From Rhodospirillaceae bacterium (lineage in GTDB: Bacteria; Pseudomonadota; Alphaproteobacteria; CACIAM-22H2): 64,000 nucleotides of DNA. The DNA is taken from NCBI GenBank assembly GCA_022843945.1, contig JALHMR010000014.1, positions 1 through 64,000 of the forward strand, read 5' to 3'. The translations under genes and the position numbers were made by a program. Positions 8,248 through 17,111 of this stretch are shown here, piece after piece. Within the stretch, counting starts at the first letter, position 1. Each line of letters starts with the position of its first letter. The notes beneath the pieces were generated by a model. That model ran no database searches. It was not told where the DNA came from and saw nothing but the letters and a program-made list of their open reading frames with translations.

Positions 8248-9155
8248 GCGGCATGACCTCCAGTTGCAAACTGGAGATTGTTGACCTTGGCCTGGGCCTC
8301 GATCAACGAGGCAATCAGCCCGTCCTTGAAGCCCAAGGCAGAGGCCTGCACGAAGCTCTGATGCACGGCCTCGCCCATCAGGCTGGGCAGCCCGCCATTC
8401 TCGGTCATGTGCGTGTAGTAGCGCAGGTCCTTGAGCGCATTGGCGATGCCGAACTGGAACCCGGTGAAATCGCCGGTCAGCGATTTGGGCACCATCATCT
8501 GGAAGATGCCGCTGTTGACGCCGCCGGCGGTGATCATCTTGTAGAACTGGTCGAGATCGACGCCGAGCTTGCGGCCAGCGACCAGCGCCTCGGCGATCGC
8601 CGCGGCCTGGCCCATGGCCAGGAAATTGTTGAGCAGCTTGATTTTGTGGCCGGCGCCAACCGGACCGACGTGGAAGATGTTCTCGGCGATCGCCTGCAGC
8701 GCCGGCTTGATCACGGCGAAGGTCGCCTCATCGGCGCCCACCATGACATTGAGCCGCCCCTCTTCCGCTTCCTTGGGCGTGCGGTTGAGCGGCGCGTCGA
8801 CCAGGGTGACACCCCTGGCTTGGCAGGCCTCGGCGAGCTTGAGCGTGGAATCCGGCTCGCTGGTGGAGCTGTCGATGACCACCAGGCCCCTCGGCGCGGC
8901 GGTGAGAATGTCGGCGACGATGGCTTCGACCTGCGGCGAGGTCGAGACGCAGATCCAGACGATGTCGGACTGGCGCGCCACCTCGGCGGCCGACTTGGCC
9001 TCCCTCGCCCCTTGCGCGACGAGGTCATCCACCGGCTTGCGGTTGCGATGGCCGACGACGGTGACCGCGAAACCCTTCTGCAGGAGGTTTCTGGCCATGC
9101 CATGGCCCATCAAGCCAACGCCGATGAAGCCGATCCGACGCGTCTGGGACGTCAC
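8244..9155 (-). CDS. 3-hydroxyisobutyrate dehydrogenase-like NAD(P)-dependent enzyme
   Basis: 303-residue beta-hydroxyacid dehydrogenase. The Rossmann motif GVGLMG is at residues 12-17, the SSTS substrate-binding segment is near 96-99, and the catalytic lysine is Lys173 in GAGHKIKLLNN. The usual DAPVSGG substrate-anchoring motif reads DAPLNRTPKEAEEG here (about 120-133), so the familiar SGG is absent. The GTG start at 9155 is preceded by a strong GGGGAGGG ribosome site. First gene of the operon, divergent from rpiR and next to the paired operator-like repeats. It probably oxidises a beta-hydroxyacid made from the imported compound. Confidence 0.88.
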   Translation of the reverse strand: MTSQTRRIGFIGVGLMGHGMARNLLQKGFAVTVVGHRNRKPVDDLVAQGAREAKSAAEVARQSDIVWICVSTSPQVEAIVADILTAAPRGLVVIDSSTSEPDSTLKLAEACQARGVTLVDAPLNRTPKEAEEGRLNVMVGADEATFAVIKPALQAIAENIFHVGPVGAGHKIKLLNNFLAMGQAAAIAEALVAGRKLGVDLDQFYKMITAGGVNSGIFQMMVPKSLTGDFTGFQFGIANALKDLRYYTHMTENGGLPSLMGEAVHQSFVQASALGFKDGLIASLIEAQAKVNNLQFATGGHAA

Positions 9156-9179
9156 GCCACCCTCCCCATTCCGCTCATA

Positions 9180-9223
9180 AGAACGTTTGTTCTATTTTTA
9201 TTACGTGATAGAATATTCGTTCT
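9180..9223. promoter_or_regulatory. paired RpiR-type operator candidates
   Basis: Two inverted repeats in the divergent intergenic region: AGAACGTTTGTTCT at 9180-9193 and AGAATATTCGTTCT at 9210-9223. They share AGAAN and GTTCT arms and are spaced 30 bp centre to centre, about three helical turns. The surrounding DNA is AT-rich compared with the genes. Placement between the dehydrogenase operon and rpiR suggests RpiR binds here and controls both directions. Confidence 0.6.
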
Positions 9224-9271
9224 AAACTTTCCTGTAAAGCGGAATCTGGGATACGCCTGCGGCAGACCCTC

Positions 9272-10123
9272 ATGGCCCGAGTCTCGACTCCCAATTCATT
9301 CGACGATCTGAAGCAGCTGATCAGCAGCCGTTACGGTGAGCTGTCGGGCCGGCTGCAGCAGATCGCCGAGTTCGCGCTCGAGCATCCCAACGACATGGCG
9401 CTCGGCACCGTCGCGGCGGTGGCGGCGCGGGCCGGCGTGCAGCCGTCCGCCATCATGCGCTTCGCCAGCTCGCTCGGTTACGATGGCTTCAGCGATCTGC
9501 AGCGGGTCTTCCGCGAGCGCCTGGTCGCCGGCAGCCCGAGCTACCGGGAGCGCATCGATTCCATGCGCAGCAAGGCGGAAACCAGCCGCAAGACGAACGG
9601 CATCGACCCGGTGCTCGGCCAGTTCGCCGATGACGGCATCGCGGCCCTCCAGCATCTGCGCGACACGGTCCGCCCCGCCGACCTCACTCGCGCCGTGACC
9701 CTGCTCGGGCGAGCCAGCGAAATCTACCTGCTCGGCCAGGGCCGCGCCTTCTCGGTCGCCTACTACCTCTACTACGCCATCGCCCGCCTCGACCTGCGCT
9801 GCCACCTGCTCGACGGCATCGGCGGCCTGCTGCACGAGGAAGCGCGCGCCGCCGCCCGCGACGACGCGCTGATCGCCGTCAGTTTCAAGGAGTACTCCCG
9901 CGACGTCGTCTCGATCGTCGACGAGGCGGCGGCAAGAGGCGTCAAGGTGGTGGCCATCACCGATAGCCCGCTGAGCCCGATCGCCCGCAACGCCGCCGTC
10001 AGTTTCGAGGTTGACCAGAGCCCCGCTTTGCCGTTCCGTTCGCTCGTCGCGCCGATGTGCCTCGGCCAGTCCCTGGTCGTGGCCCTCGGCCACCAGATCG
10101 CGGCGCGCGGAGGACATTCATGA
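9272..10123 (+). CDS. RpiR-family transcriptional regulator
   Basis: 283-residue MurR/RpiR regulator. An N-terminal HTH_6 domain spans about residues 12-85 (GTVAAVAARAGVQPSAIMRFASSLGYDGFSDLQ in part), and a C-terminal SIS sugar-phosphate-sensing domain spans about 125-260, with a GQGRAFSVAYYLYYA start. RpiR proteins read phosphosugars or sugar acids, and in inositol loci (IolR type) they repress iol genes. The stop overlaps iolB as ATGA, so it is cotranscribed with iolB-iolC. The upstream repeats at 9180-9223 are its likely operators. Confidence 0.88.
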   Translation: MARVSTPNSFDDLKQLISSRYGELSGRLQQIAEFALEHPNDMALGTVAAVAARAGVQPSAIMRFASSLGYDGFSDLQRVFRERLVAGSPSYRERIDSMRSKAETSRKTNGIDPVLGQFADDGIAALQHLRDTVRPADLTRAVTLLGRASEIYLLGQGRAFSVAYYLYYAIARLDLRCHLLDGIGGLLHEEARAAARDDALIAVSFKEYSRDVVSIVDEAAARGVKVVAITDSPLSPIARNAAVSFEVDQSPALPFRSLVAPMCLGQSLVVALGHQIAARGGHS

Positions 10124-10947
10124 CCCAGACCAACCCGCTTCACCTGACCGGCAACCGCAAAGGCTTCGGTCCCGGCCTCACCGCGGTGACGCGGTACGAT
10201 GATGCGAATGAGCCGACGGGGCTCGGCCTCGCCGTCCTCAATCTCAAGGCGGGCGAGAACTACCGCGAGACCACGCCGGTCGAAACCGCCTTCCTGCTGA
10301 TGGCAGGCGAGGCGACGGTGACCGCCGGCAACCAGCAGGTCCCGTTTGCCCGCAAGTCGCTGTTCGACGACTCGCCGAGCTGCGTGCATCTGCCGGCCGG
10401 CGCCGAGCTGCGCATCGAGGCGAAGACGGCGAGCGAGTTCACCGTCTATCGCTCGGCCAACAAGAAGCCCTTCGCGCCGCGTTTCTTCCTGCCGGAAGAC
10501 ACCAAGGACGAGCATCGCGGCCAGGGCCAGGTCGGCGGAGCCTGCCTGCGCCTGGTGCGCACCATCTTCGACCGCACCAACGCCGACCCGAATGCCGAGT
10601 TGGTATTGGGCGAGGTCGTCACCCTACCCGGCCGCTGGTCCAGCTACCCGCCGCACCACCATCCGCAGCCGGAGATCTATCACTACCGCTTCACCCATCC
10701 GCAGGGTTACGGCCATGCCGAACTCGGGGAGGACGTGCTGAAGATCAAGCAGTACGACACGGTGAAGATCCTCACAGGCAACGATCACGCCCAGACCGCG
10801 GCGCCCGGCTACGGCATGTACTACGCCTGGGTGATCCGCCACCTGCCCGACAACCCCTACACCGTGCCCGAGTTCACGGAAGAACACCGCTGGACCATGG
10901 AAAAGAACGCCACGGTCTGGCACCCCAAAGGACTGAAGAATGCCTGA
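10120..10947 (+). CDS. iolB: 5-deoxy-glucuronate isomerase
   Basis: 275-residue IolB, a bicupin. It converts 5-deoxy-D-glucuronate, the ring-opened product of IolD, to 2-deoxy-5-keto-D-gluconate. Diagnostic blocks are the N-terminal LHLTGNRKGFGPGLTAVTR-like start and the metal-binding run SSYPPHHHPQPEIYHYRF at about residues 177-194, whose His and Glu are the expected ligands. Length matches the family. The frame overlaps rpiR by ATGA and the 3' end overlaps iolC by 8 bp. A GGAGG lies just before the start. Confidence 0.93.
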   Translation: MTQTNPLHLTGNRKGFGPGLTAVTRYDDANEPTGLGLAVLNLKAGENYRETTPVETAFLLMAGEATVTAGNQQVPFARKSLFDDSPSCVHLPAGAELRIEAKTASEFTVYRSANKKPFAPRFFLPEDTKDEHRGQGQVGGACLRLVRTIFDRTNADPNAELVLGEVVTLPGRWSSYPPHHHPQPEIYHYRFTHPQGYGHAELGEDVLKIKQYDTVKILTGNDHAQTAAPGYGMYYAWVIRHLPDNPYTVPEFTEEHRWTMEKNATVWHPKGLKNA

Positions 10948-12889
10948 TAGCTTCCCCCCTTCTGATTCGGACGGGGGCCGCCCCTTCGATTTCATCGCCA
11001 TGGGCCGTGCCGCCGTCGACCTCTACGGCGAGCAGATCGGCGGCCGGCTGGAGGACATGCAGTCCTTCGCCAAGTATCTTGGCGGCTGCCCGGCCAATAT
11101 CTCGGTTGGCGCGGCGCGTCTCGGCCTGAAGCCGGCGATGCTCACCCGTGTGGGCGACGAGCATATGGGCCGCTTCGTGCGTGAAACACTCGCTGCCGAA
11201 GGCGTCGATGTCAGCCATGTGAAGACCGATCCCAAGCGCCTCACCGGGCTGGTGATCCTCGGCATCCGCGACCACGACACCTTCCCGCTGATCTTCGTGC
11301 GCACCGACTGCGCCGACATGGCGATCGCGCCCGAGGATTTCGACGCGGACTTCATCGCCCAGGCAAAGGCGCTGGTGGTCACCGGCACGCATTTCTCGCG
11401 GCCCGATATCGACGCCACCTGCCGCGCCGCCATCCGCCATGCCAAGGCCGCCGGCACCAAGGTGGTGCTCGACATCGATTACCGGCCAGTGCTCTGGGGC
11501 CTGACCAGCCCAGGGGCCGGCGAGAACCGCTTCGTCGCCTCCAGCAACGTCTCGGAGCACATCCAGACCATCGTGCCGCATTGCGACCTGATCGTCGGCA
11601 CCGAAGAAGAGGTGCACATCGCCGGCGGCAGCACCGACACGCTCGCCGCGTTGCGCAGGCTGCGCGACCTGTCCCAGGCGACAATCGTGCTCAAGCGCGG
11701 ACCGCAGGGCTGCGCCGTCTTCCCCGGCCCGATCCCCAACCGCATCGACGACGGCATCCTCGGCCCCGGTTTCCCGACCGAGGTGTTCAACGTGCTCGGA
11801 GCCGGTGACGGCTTCATGGCCGGGCTGCTGCGCGGCTGGCTGCGTGGCGCCGACTGGCCGGAAGCCTGCCGCATCGCCAACGCCTGCGGCGCCCTCGTGG
11901 TCTCGCGCCACGCCTGCGCCCCGGCCATGCCGAGCTGGACCGAGCTCGCCGATTTCCTGGAGCGCGCCAAGAAGGCCGATGGCGGACCGACGAAGCTCCA
12001 CGAGGATCCTCGCGTCGCCTACCTGCATCGCGTGACCACCGGCCGCAAGCCGTGGCCGCAGGTCGCAGCGCTGGCCTTCGACCATCGCTGGCAGTTCGAG
12101 GAGCTGGCGCAGAAGCACGGCAAGGGCGCCGAGCATATCCGGCGCTACAAGTCGCTGGTCGCCGAAGCGGCCAAGCGCATCGGCAAGGACGTGCCCGGCG
12201 CCGGAATCATCCTCGATGACAAGTTCGGCCGCGATGCGCTCTACGCCTCGACTGGCCAGAACCTGTGGATCGCGCGGCCCGTCGAGCTGCCGCGCAGCAT
12301 CCCGGTCGAGTACGAGCACGGGCCGGACATCATCCAGACGCTGCGGGCCTGGCCGCAGGAGCACATCGTCAAGGTGCTGATCTTCTACCAGCCCGACGAT
12401 CCGGCGGAGCTCAAGGCGGCGCACGAGAAGCGCATGCAGGAGCTGCAGCGCGCCTGCCATGCGACGGGCCACGAGTTCCTGCTCGAGGTCATTCCGCCGC
12501 GGGTCAAGCCCGGCGAGGGCGCCGATCTGATCATCGGCGCGGTCGAGCGCTTCTACCGCGTCGGCGTGATGCCGGACTGGTGGAAGCTGCCGCCCCTGCC
12601 CGACGCCAAGGCCTGGAAGCGGTTGGGCGACATCGTGCGCGCCCGCGATCCGCATTGCCGCGGCATCATCATCCTCGGCCAGGAAGTCTCCGATGCCGAG
12701 CTGCGGCTGGCCTTCGACGCGGCGGCGGACGAGAAGCTGGTGCGCGGCTTCGCCATCGGCCGCACCATCTTCTGGGGTCCGGCCGAGCAGTGGTTCGCCG
12801 GCAAGCTCACCGACGAGCAGGCCATCGCCGCGGTCGCCGAGAATTATGGCCGGGTCGCCGCCCTGTGGCGCGACCGTAAACACAGCTAA
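10940..12889 (+). CDS. iolC: IolC kinase fused to DUF2090 (probable IolJ-type aldolase)
   Basis: 649-residue fusion. Residues ~15-335 are a PfkB kinase: GGCPANISVGAARLG at 48-62 and the catalytic GAGDGF at 287-292. It phosphorylates 2-deoxy-5-keto-D-gluconate. Residues ~345-645 are DUF2090, a TIM-barrel domain related to class I aldolases and found fused to IolC in many proteobacteria, where it is annotated as the 5-dehydro-2-deoxyphosphogluconate aldolase. No separate iolJ is present, which fits. The aldolase role is from family knowledge, not shown by residues I can assign. The start overlaps iolB by 8 bp; the next gene follows 14 bp after the stop. Confidence 0.92.
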   Translation: MPDSFPPSDSDGGRPFDFIAMGRAAVDLYGEQIGGRLEDMQSFAKYLGGCPANISVGAARLGLKPAMLTRVGDEHMGRFVRETLAAEGVDVSHVKTDPKRLTGLVILGIRDHDTFPLIFVRTDCADMAIAPEDFDADFIAQAKALVVTGTHFSRPDIDATCRAAIRHAKAAGTKVVLDIDYRPVLWGLTSPGAGENRFVASSNVSEHIQTIVPHCDLIVGTEEEVHIAGGSTDTLAALRRLRDLSQATIVLKRGPQGCAVFPGPIPNRIDDGILGPGFPTEVFNVLGAGDGFMAGLLRGWLRGADWPEACRIANACGALVVSRHACAPAMPSWTELADFLERAKKADGGPTKLHEDPRVAYLHRVTTGRKPWPQVAALAFDHRWQFEELAQKHGKGAEHIRRYKSLVAEAAKRIGKDVPGAGIILDDKFGRDALYASTGQNLWIARPVELPRSIPVEYEHGPDIIQTLRAWPQEHIVKVLIFYQPDDPAELKAAHEKRMQELQRACHATGHEFLLEVIPPRVKPGEGADLIIGAVERFYRVGVMPDWWKLPPLPDAKAWKRLGDIVRARDPHCRGIIILGQEVSDAELRLAFDAAADEKLVRGFAIGRTIFWGPAEQWFAGKLTDEQAIAAVAENYGRVAALWRDRKHS

Positions 12890-12903
12890 CAGGCAGAACA
12901 TTC

Positions 12904-13686
12904 ATGTCACAACGCGGCGTCGAGACACGCTACCTGGCCGCCTGCGCGATGGCGCGCGAGGCGGGCGACCTCATGCGACGGCTCTACGAGAGCCGCGAGA
13001 TGGGCTCCTACAAGCTCAAAGGGCACCAGGATTACCTGACCGAGGCCGATGGCGAGGTCGAGAAGCTGATCGTCAAGCGCATCGCCGAGGCGTTCCCCGA
13101 TGACACGGTGTACGGCGAGGAAGGCGGCGGCAAGTTCAGCCCGCAGGTCTGGGTCATCGATCCGATCGACGGCACCGCTAACTTCGCCCGCGGTATCCCG
13201 CACTTCTGCGTCTCCATCGCCTACGTTCAGGAAGGCAGGATCGCCGCCGGCACGATGTGCAACCCGATGACCGGCGAGCTGTTCGCCGCGCGAATCGGCG
13301 GCGGCGCCACGCTCAACGGCAAGCCGATGAAGGTCAGCCGGACGCCGGACATGCGCTCGGCCACCCTCGAGCTCGGCTGGTCGACGCGCCGGCCGATGGA
13401 AGACTATGTCGCCATGCTCACCCGGGTGGTGAAGACCGGAGCCGGCATCCGCCGCTCGGGGTCCGGCGCGCTGGGTCTTGCCTATGTCGCCGACGGGCGG
13501 ACCGACGGCTACGCGGAATTGCACATCAATTCCTGGGACTGCCTGGCGGGCATCCTGATGGTCAACGAGGCCGGCGGCTGGACCAATGACTTTCTGGCCG
13601 GCGATGGGCTGACCCAAGGCAACCCCATCCTGGGCTGCACCCCGGCCTTGCGCGAGGCCATCGTCGCGGCCACCGGGGTCGGCTGA
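12904..13686 (+). CDS. inositol monophosphatase family protein
   Basis: 260-residue Mg-dependent phosphatase of the IMPase/CysQ/HisN superfamily. Metal-binding residues are the acidic pair at 72-73 (GEEG), Asp86, Asp89 and Gly90-Thr91 (DPIDGT at 86-91) and Asp212 (SWDCLAG). It hydrolyses a phosphate monoester; family members act on myo-inositol phosphate, histidinol phosphate or PAP. Placed directly after iolB-iolC and before an Afu/Fbp-type importer, inositol monophosphate is the natural guess, feeding inositol to IolG. HisN activity is the main alternative, but no his genes are nearby. Confidence 0.88.
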   Translation: MSQRGVETRYLAACAMAREAGDLMRRLYESREMGSYKLKGHQDYLTEADGEVEKLIVKRIAEAFPDDTVYGEEGGGKFSPQVWVIDPIDGTANFARGIPHFCVSIAYVQEGRIAAGTMCNPMTGELFAARIGGGATLNGKPMKVSRTPDMRSATLELGWSTRRPMEDYVAMLTRVVKTGAGIRRSGSGALGLAYVADGRTDGYAELHINSWDCLAGILMVNEAGGWTNDFLAGDGLTQGNPILGCTPALREAIVAATGVG

Positions 13687-13819
13687 AACGCCAAAAAAGC
13701 CGTTCCCGCGGGACTTGGGGACGTGCCAACGTAGTGCTAAGGTGACTGTTTAACACCACTGTTCCAAGCGCTCTCGGGCCCCGTGCCAAAGTGAGCGCGC
13801 CATACGAGGGAGGAGATCA

Positions 13820-14860
13820 ATGACGATGTCGATATTCGGCCGCGTTTCTATTGCGGCGGGGCTGGCTACTGCGGCGCTGACCGTTTCAGCGGCTGCCCAA
13901 GCGCAGAATCTGGTCCTGTACTGCACGGTGCAGGAGGAATGGTGCCGCGTGATGGTCACCGGCTTCGAGCGCGAAACCGGCATCAAGGTCGCGATGACGC
14001 GCAAGAGCTCGGGCGAGTTCTACGCCCAGCTCAAGGCCGAAGCCTCCAACCCGCGCGGCGACGTGTGGTGGGGCGGCACCGGCGATCCGCATCTCCAGGC
14101 GGCCGAGGAAGGCCTGACCCAGGAATACGAATCGCCGATGAACAAGGAGCTGCAGGACTGGGCGATCCGGCAGTGGAACGATTCGAAGAAGAAGACGATC
14201 GGCGTCTATGCCGGCGCGCTCGGCTACAGCTACAACACCGAGTTCATGAAGAAGAAGGGTGGCGCCGAACCGAAGTGCTGGTCCGACCTGCTCGACGCGC
14301 GCTTCAAGGATGAAGTGCAGGTCGCCGACCCGAACGCCTCGGGCACCTCCTACACCATGCTCGCCACGATGGTGCAGCTGATGGGCGAGGATAAGGGCTT
14401 CGACTACCTGAAGCGCATGCACAAGAACGTCAACCAGTACACCAAGTCGGGTGCCGCCCCGGCCAAGGCCGCCAGCCTCGGCGAATCGCTGATCGGCATC
14501 ACCTTCCAGCATGACGCCGTTGTCATGGCCGTGCAGGGCGCGCCGGTGAAGATCGTCTCCCCTTGCGAAGGCACGGGCTACGAGATCGGCTCGATGTCGC
14601 TGGTCAAGGGTGCACGCAATCCGGAGAGCGCCAAGAAGTGGTACGACTGGGCGCTGTCGAAGAACGCTCAGAGCCTCGGCCCCGATGCCAAGGTCTCCTA
14701 TCAGGTACCCTCGAACAAGGGGGCCGCCACGCCTCCGGGCGCGCCGAACCTCGCCGAGATCAAGCTGATCAACTACGACTTCGCCAAGTACGGCTCGTCG
14801 GCCGAGCGCCGCCGCCTGCTTTCGAAGTGGGACAATGAGGTCAAGAACCTGCCGAAGTGA
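13820..14860 (+). CDS. ABC substrate-binding protein, AfuA/FbpA class (copy 1)
   Basis: 346-residue periplasmic binding protein of the bacterial solute-binding family 1/8 type. A signal peptide ends near residue 29 (AAAQAQ). It has the family blocks LVLYCTVQEEWC, NPRGDVWWGG, NASGTSYT and GTGYEIGSMSLVKGARNPE. The paired tyrosines that bind iron in FbpA are not evident near the C-terminus, so iron is less likely; AfuA-type relatives bind sugar phosphates and others phosphonates. A Cys pair (C-x5-C, about 35-41) is shared with copy 2, 2.3 kb downstream. AGGGAGGAG precedes the ATG. A 40-bp gap leads to the permease. Confidence 0.87.
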   Translation: MTMSIFGRVSIAAGLATAALTVSAAAQAQNLVLYCTVQEEWCRVMVTGFERETGIKVAMTRKSSGEFYAQLKAEASNPRGDVWWGGTGDPHLQAAEEGLTQEYESPMNKELQDWAIRQWNDSKKKTIGVYAGALGYSYNTEFMKKKGGAEPKCWSDLLDARFKDEVQVADPNASGTSYTMLATMVQLMGEDKGFDYLKRMHKNVNQYTKSGAAPAKAASLGESLIGITFQHDAVVMAVQGAPVKIVSPCEGTGYEIGSMSLVKGARNPESAKKWYDWALSKNAQSLGPDAKVSYQVPSNKGAATPPGAPNLAEIKLINYDFAKYGSSAERRRLLSKWDNEVKNLPK

Positions 14861-14900
14861 CGTCGGCCGCGGCTGACGCAACAGACGCGCACACTCGCTC

Positions 14901-17096
14901 GTGAAACGAACTGCCGCCCTGTGGCTGGGCCTTGGGTGGGTAGGCTTTGCCGTCCTTCCCTGGTACCTGGTGGAGGGCGGCAGCCTTTCCCTCGATCTCC
15001 TGTCCGGCTGGCCGCGCGGTGCGGCCGGCGGCGGCCTGTTCCTGGGACTGCTCGAAGGCCGCTGGTGGCTTCTGCCGCTGGCTCTGCCCCTGCTCGCTGC
15101 CCTCATCGGGCTGCGGCTGCCGACTGACGACAGGCGCATCTCGGATATCCTGGTCTGGGCCGGCATTGCCGGGCTTGCCTGGTTCGTATTCCAGGGATTT
15201 GCCATCGGACTGCGCGGTTGGGGCGGAAATTGGCTTGTCGCGCTGTTCGGGGCACCCGGCCCGAAGCAGGAAGGTATGGGCTACGGCGCCTTCCTGACGG
15301 CGCTCTCTTTCCTGATGCTGCTTACGCACGGCTTGGCCGCGCGCGGCTTCTGCCGCGGCGATGCCTTCACTGTGTCGTCGATCGGCCTGATCATCGCGCT
15401 GATCACCGCTTTCGTCTTCTTCCCGATCTGGGAAATCCTGGTCAGCGCCTTCAAGGACAACGATGGCCGTTTCGCGCTGAATGAATTTGCGGCGAAATTC
15501 TTCGACAACTCGATCTGGGGCCTTGACTGCACCTATTCGAGCCTGCGCTGCGGTGTGGCCTGGAACACGCTGTTCCTCGCCATCCTCGTGGGGGTCGGCA
15601 CCACGGCGCTCGGCCTGGCCTTCGCGCTGATCGCCACGCGCACCGCCTTCCGCTTCAAGGGCCTGCTGCGCATCCTGACGGTGCTGCCGATCATCACTCC
15701 GCCTTTCGTCATCGGCCTGGCGGTCATCTTGCTGTTCGGGCGTTCGGGTGCGGTGTCGGCGATCCTCTACGAATGGTTCGACATCCCGCGCTCACGCTGG
15801 ATCTACGGCCTGCCCGGCATTTTCCTGGCCCAGATGCTGGCCTTCACGCCAATCGCCTTCCTGGTGATGATCGGCGTCGTCCAGGGTATTTCCCCCTCTC
15901 TCGAAGAGGCGTCGCAGACCCTGCGCGCCAAGAGCTGGACGACATTCTCGACGATCTCGTTGCCACTGATGCGCCCGGGCATCGCCAACGGCTTCCTGCT
16001 CGGCTTCATCGAGAGCATGGCCGATTTCGGCAATCCGCTGGTGCTGGGCGGCAATTTCGACGTGCTCTCGACCAAGATCTTCTTCGCCGTGGTCGGCGCC
16101 TCGCACGATCAGGGGCGAGCGGCCGTGCTGGCCATCATCCTGCTCGCCTTCACGCTCGGCGCCTTCTATGCGCAGCATCGCTGGCTCGGCAACAGGTCCT
16201 ACACCACGGTCACCGGCAAGGGTGATTCGGGCCTGCCGCTGCCGCTGCCCCGGCGCGTCGCCATCCTGTGCTACGGCACCGCCATTCCCTGGGCGGTTCT
16301 CACCATCGTCATCTACGTGACGATCCTGATCGGTGGCTTCGTCAAGACCATGGGCCGCGACTACACGCCGACTCTGCAGCACTACCTGACCGGCTTCGCC
16401 ATCGAGCGCGCGAGCTGGGGCATACACTTCTCTGGCTCGGCCTGGAACTCGTTCTTCACGACCATCCAGATCTCGGCCATCGCAGCGCCGCTCACCGCGA
16501 TCATCGGGTTGCTCACTGCCTATCTTCTGGCTCGTCAGCGCTTCGCCGGTCAGCGGGCCTTCGAGTTCGGCACCATGCTGAGCTTCGCCATTCCCGGCAC
16601 CGTAGTCGGCGTCAGTTACATCCTGGCCTACAACGTGCCTCCGATCGAGATCACGGGCACCGGCCTGATCCTCATCATCTGCTTCGTCTTCCGTAACATG
16701 CCGGTCGGTGTACGTTCCGGTATCGCCACCATGAGCCAGATCGACAAGAGCCTGGACGAAGCCTCGCTGACCCTGGGCGCGCGCACCTTCACCACTGTCT
16801 GGCGGGTGATCCTGCCGCTGCTGCGGCCGGCCATCGTCGCGGCCCTGGTCTACAGCTTCGTGCGCGCCATGACCGCCGTCAGCGCGATCATCTTCCTGGT
16901 CTCGGCCGAGTACAACATGGCCACGGCGTACATCGTCGGCCGCGTCGAGGCTGGTGAGTTCGGCCTCGCAATTGCCTATTCTTCGGTCCTGATCGCCGTG
17001 ATGCTGGTCGCGATCCTGATGATCCAGATTTCGGTGGGCGAGCGCCGCCTTGGGCGCCGCTCGACCAGCGATGTCGCCCTTCAGGGCGCCGGATAG
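14901..17096 (+). CDS. ABC permease, two fused MetI domains (AfuB/FbpB class)
   Basis: 731-residue inner-membrane permease made of two fused halves. Each has about six or more hydrophobic segments, and four extra N-terminal segments make it larger than the usual ~550-700 residues. EAA loops are seen in both halves: SLEEASQTLRAKSWTTF around 335 and SLDEASLTLGARTFTTV around 615. These contact the ATPase. It starts at GTG 14901 and lies between the two binding-protein genes. Fused permeases of this type serve Fe(III), phosphonate, thiamine and sugar-phosphate importers. Confidence 0.88.
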   Translation: MKRTAALWLGLGWVGFAVLPWYLVEGGSLSLDLLSGWPRGAAGGGLFLGLLEGRWWLLPLALPLLAALIGLRLPTDDRRISDILVWAGIAGLAWFVFQGFAIGLRGWGGNWLVALFGAPGPKQEGMGYGAFLTALSFLMLLTHGLAARGFCRGDAFTVSSIGLIIALITAFVFFPIWEILVSAFKDNDGRFALNEFAAKFFDNSIWGLDCTYSSLRCGVAWNTLFLAILVGVGTTALGLAFALIATRTAFRFKGLLRILTVLPIITPPFVIGLAVILLFGRSGAVSAILYEWFDIPRSRWIYGLPGIFLAQMLAFTPIAFLVMIGVVQGISPSLEEASQTLRAKSWTTFSTISLPLMRPGIANGFLLGFIESMADFGNPLVLGGNFDVLSTKIFFAVVGASHDQGRAAVLAIILLAFTLGAFYAQHRWLGNRSYTTVTGKGDSGLPLPLPRRVAILCYGTAIPWAVLTIVIYVTILIGGFVKTMGRDYTPTLQHYLTGFAIERASWGIHFSGSAWNSFFTTIQISAIAAPLTAIIGLLTAYLLARQRFAGQRAFEFGTMLSFAIPGTVVGVSYILAYNVPPIEITGTGLILIICFVFRNMPVGVRSGIATMSQIDKSLDEASLTLGARTFTTVWRVILPLLRPAIVAALVYSFVRAMTAVSAIIFLVSAEYNMATAYIVGRVEAGEFGLAIAYSSVLIAVMLVAILMIQISVGERRLGRRSTSDVALQGAG

Positions 17097-17111
17097 GGAC
17101 GGAGGAGCTTC

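Noticed and set aside
10874-12901. 675-codon minus-strand open frame
   Set aside because: Antisense shadow of the iolC-DUF2090 gene, whose motifs are clear on the plus strand.
13746-13763. Repeated CTGTT upstream of the first AfuA-type gene as a PHO box
   Set aside because: Repeat spacing is 13 bases rather than 11 and the rest of the consensus is missing.
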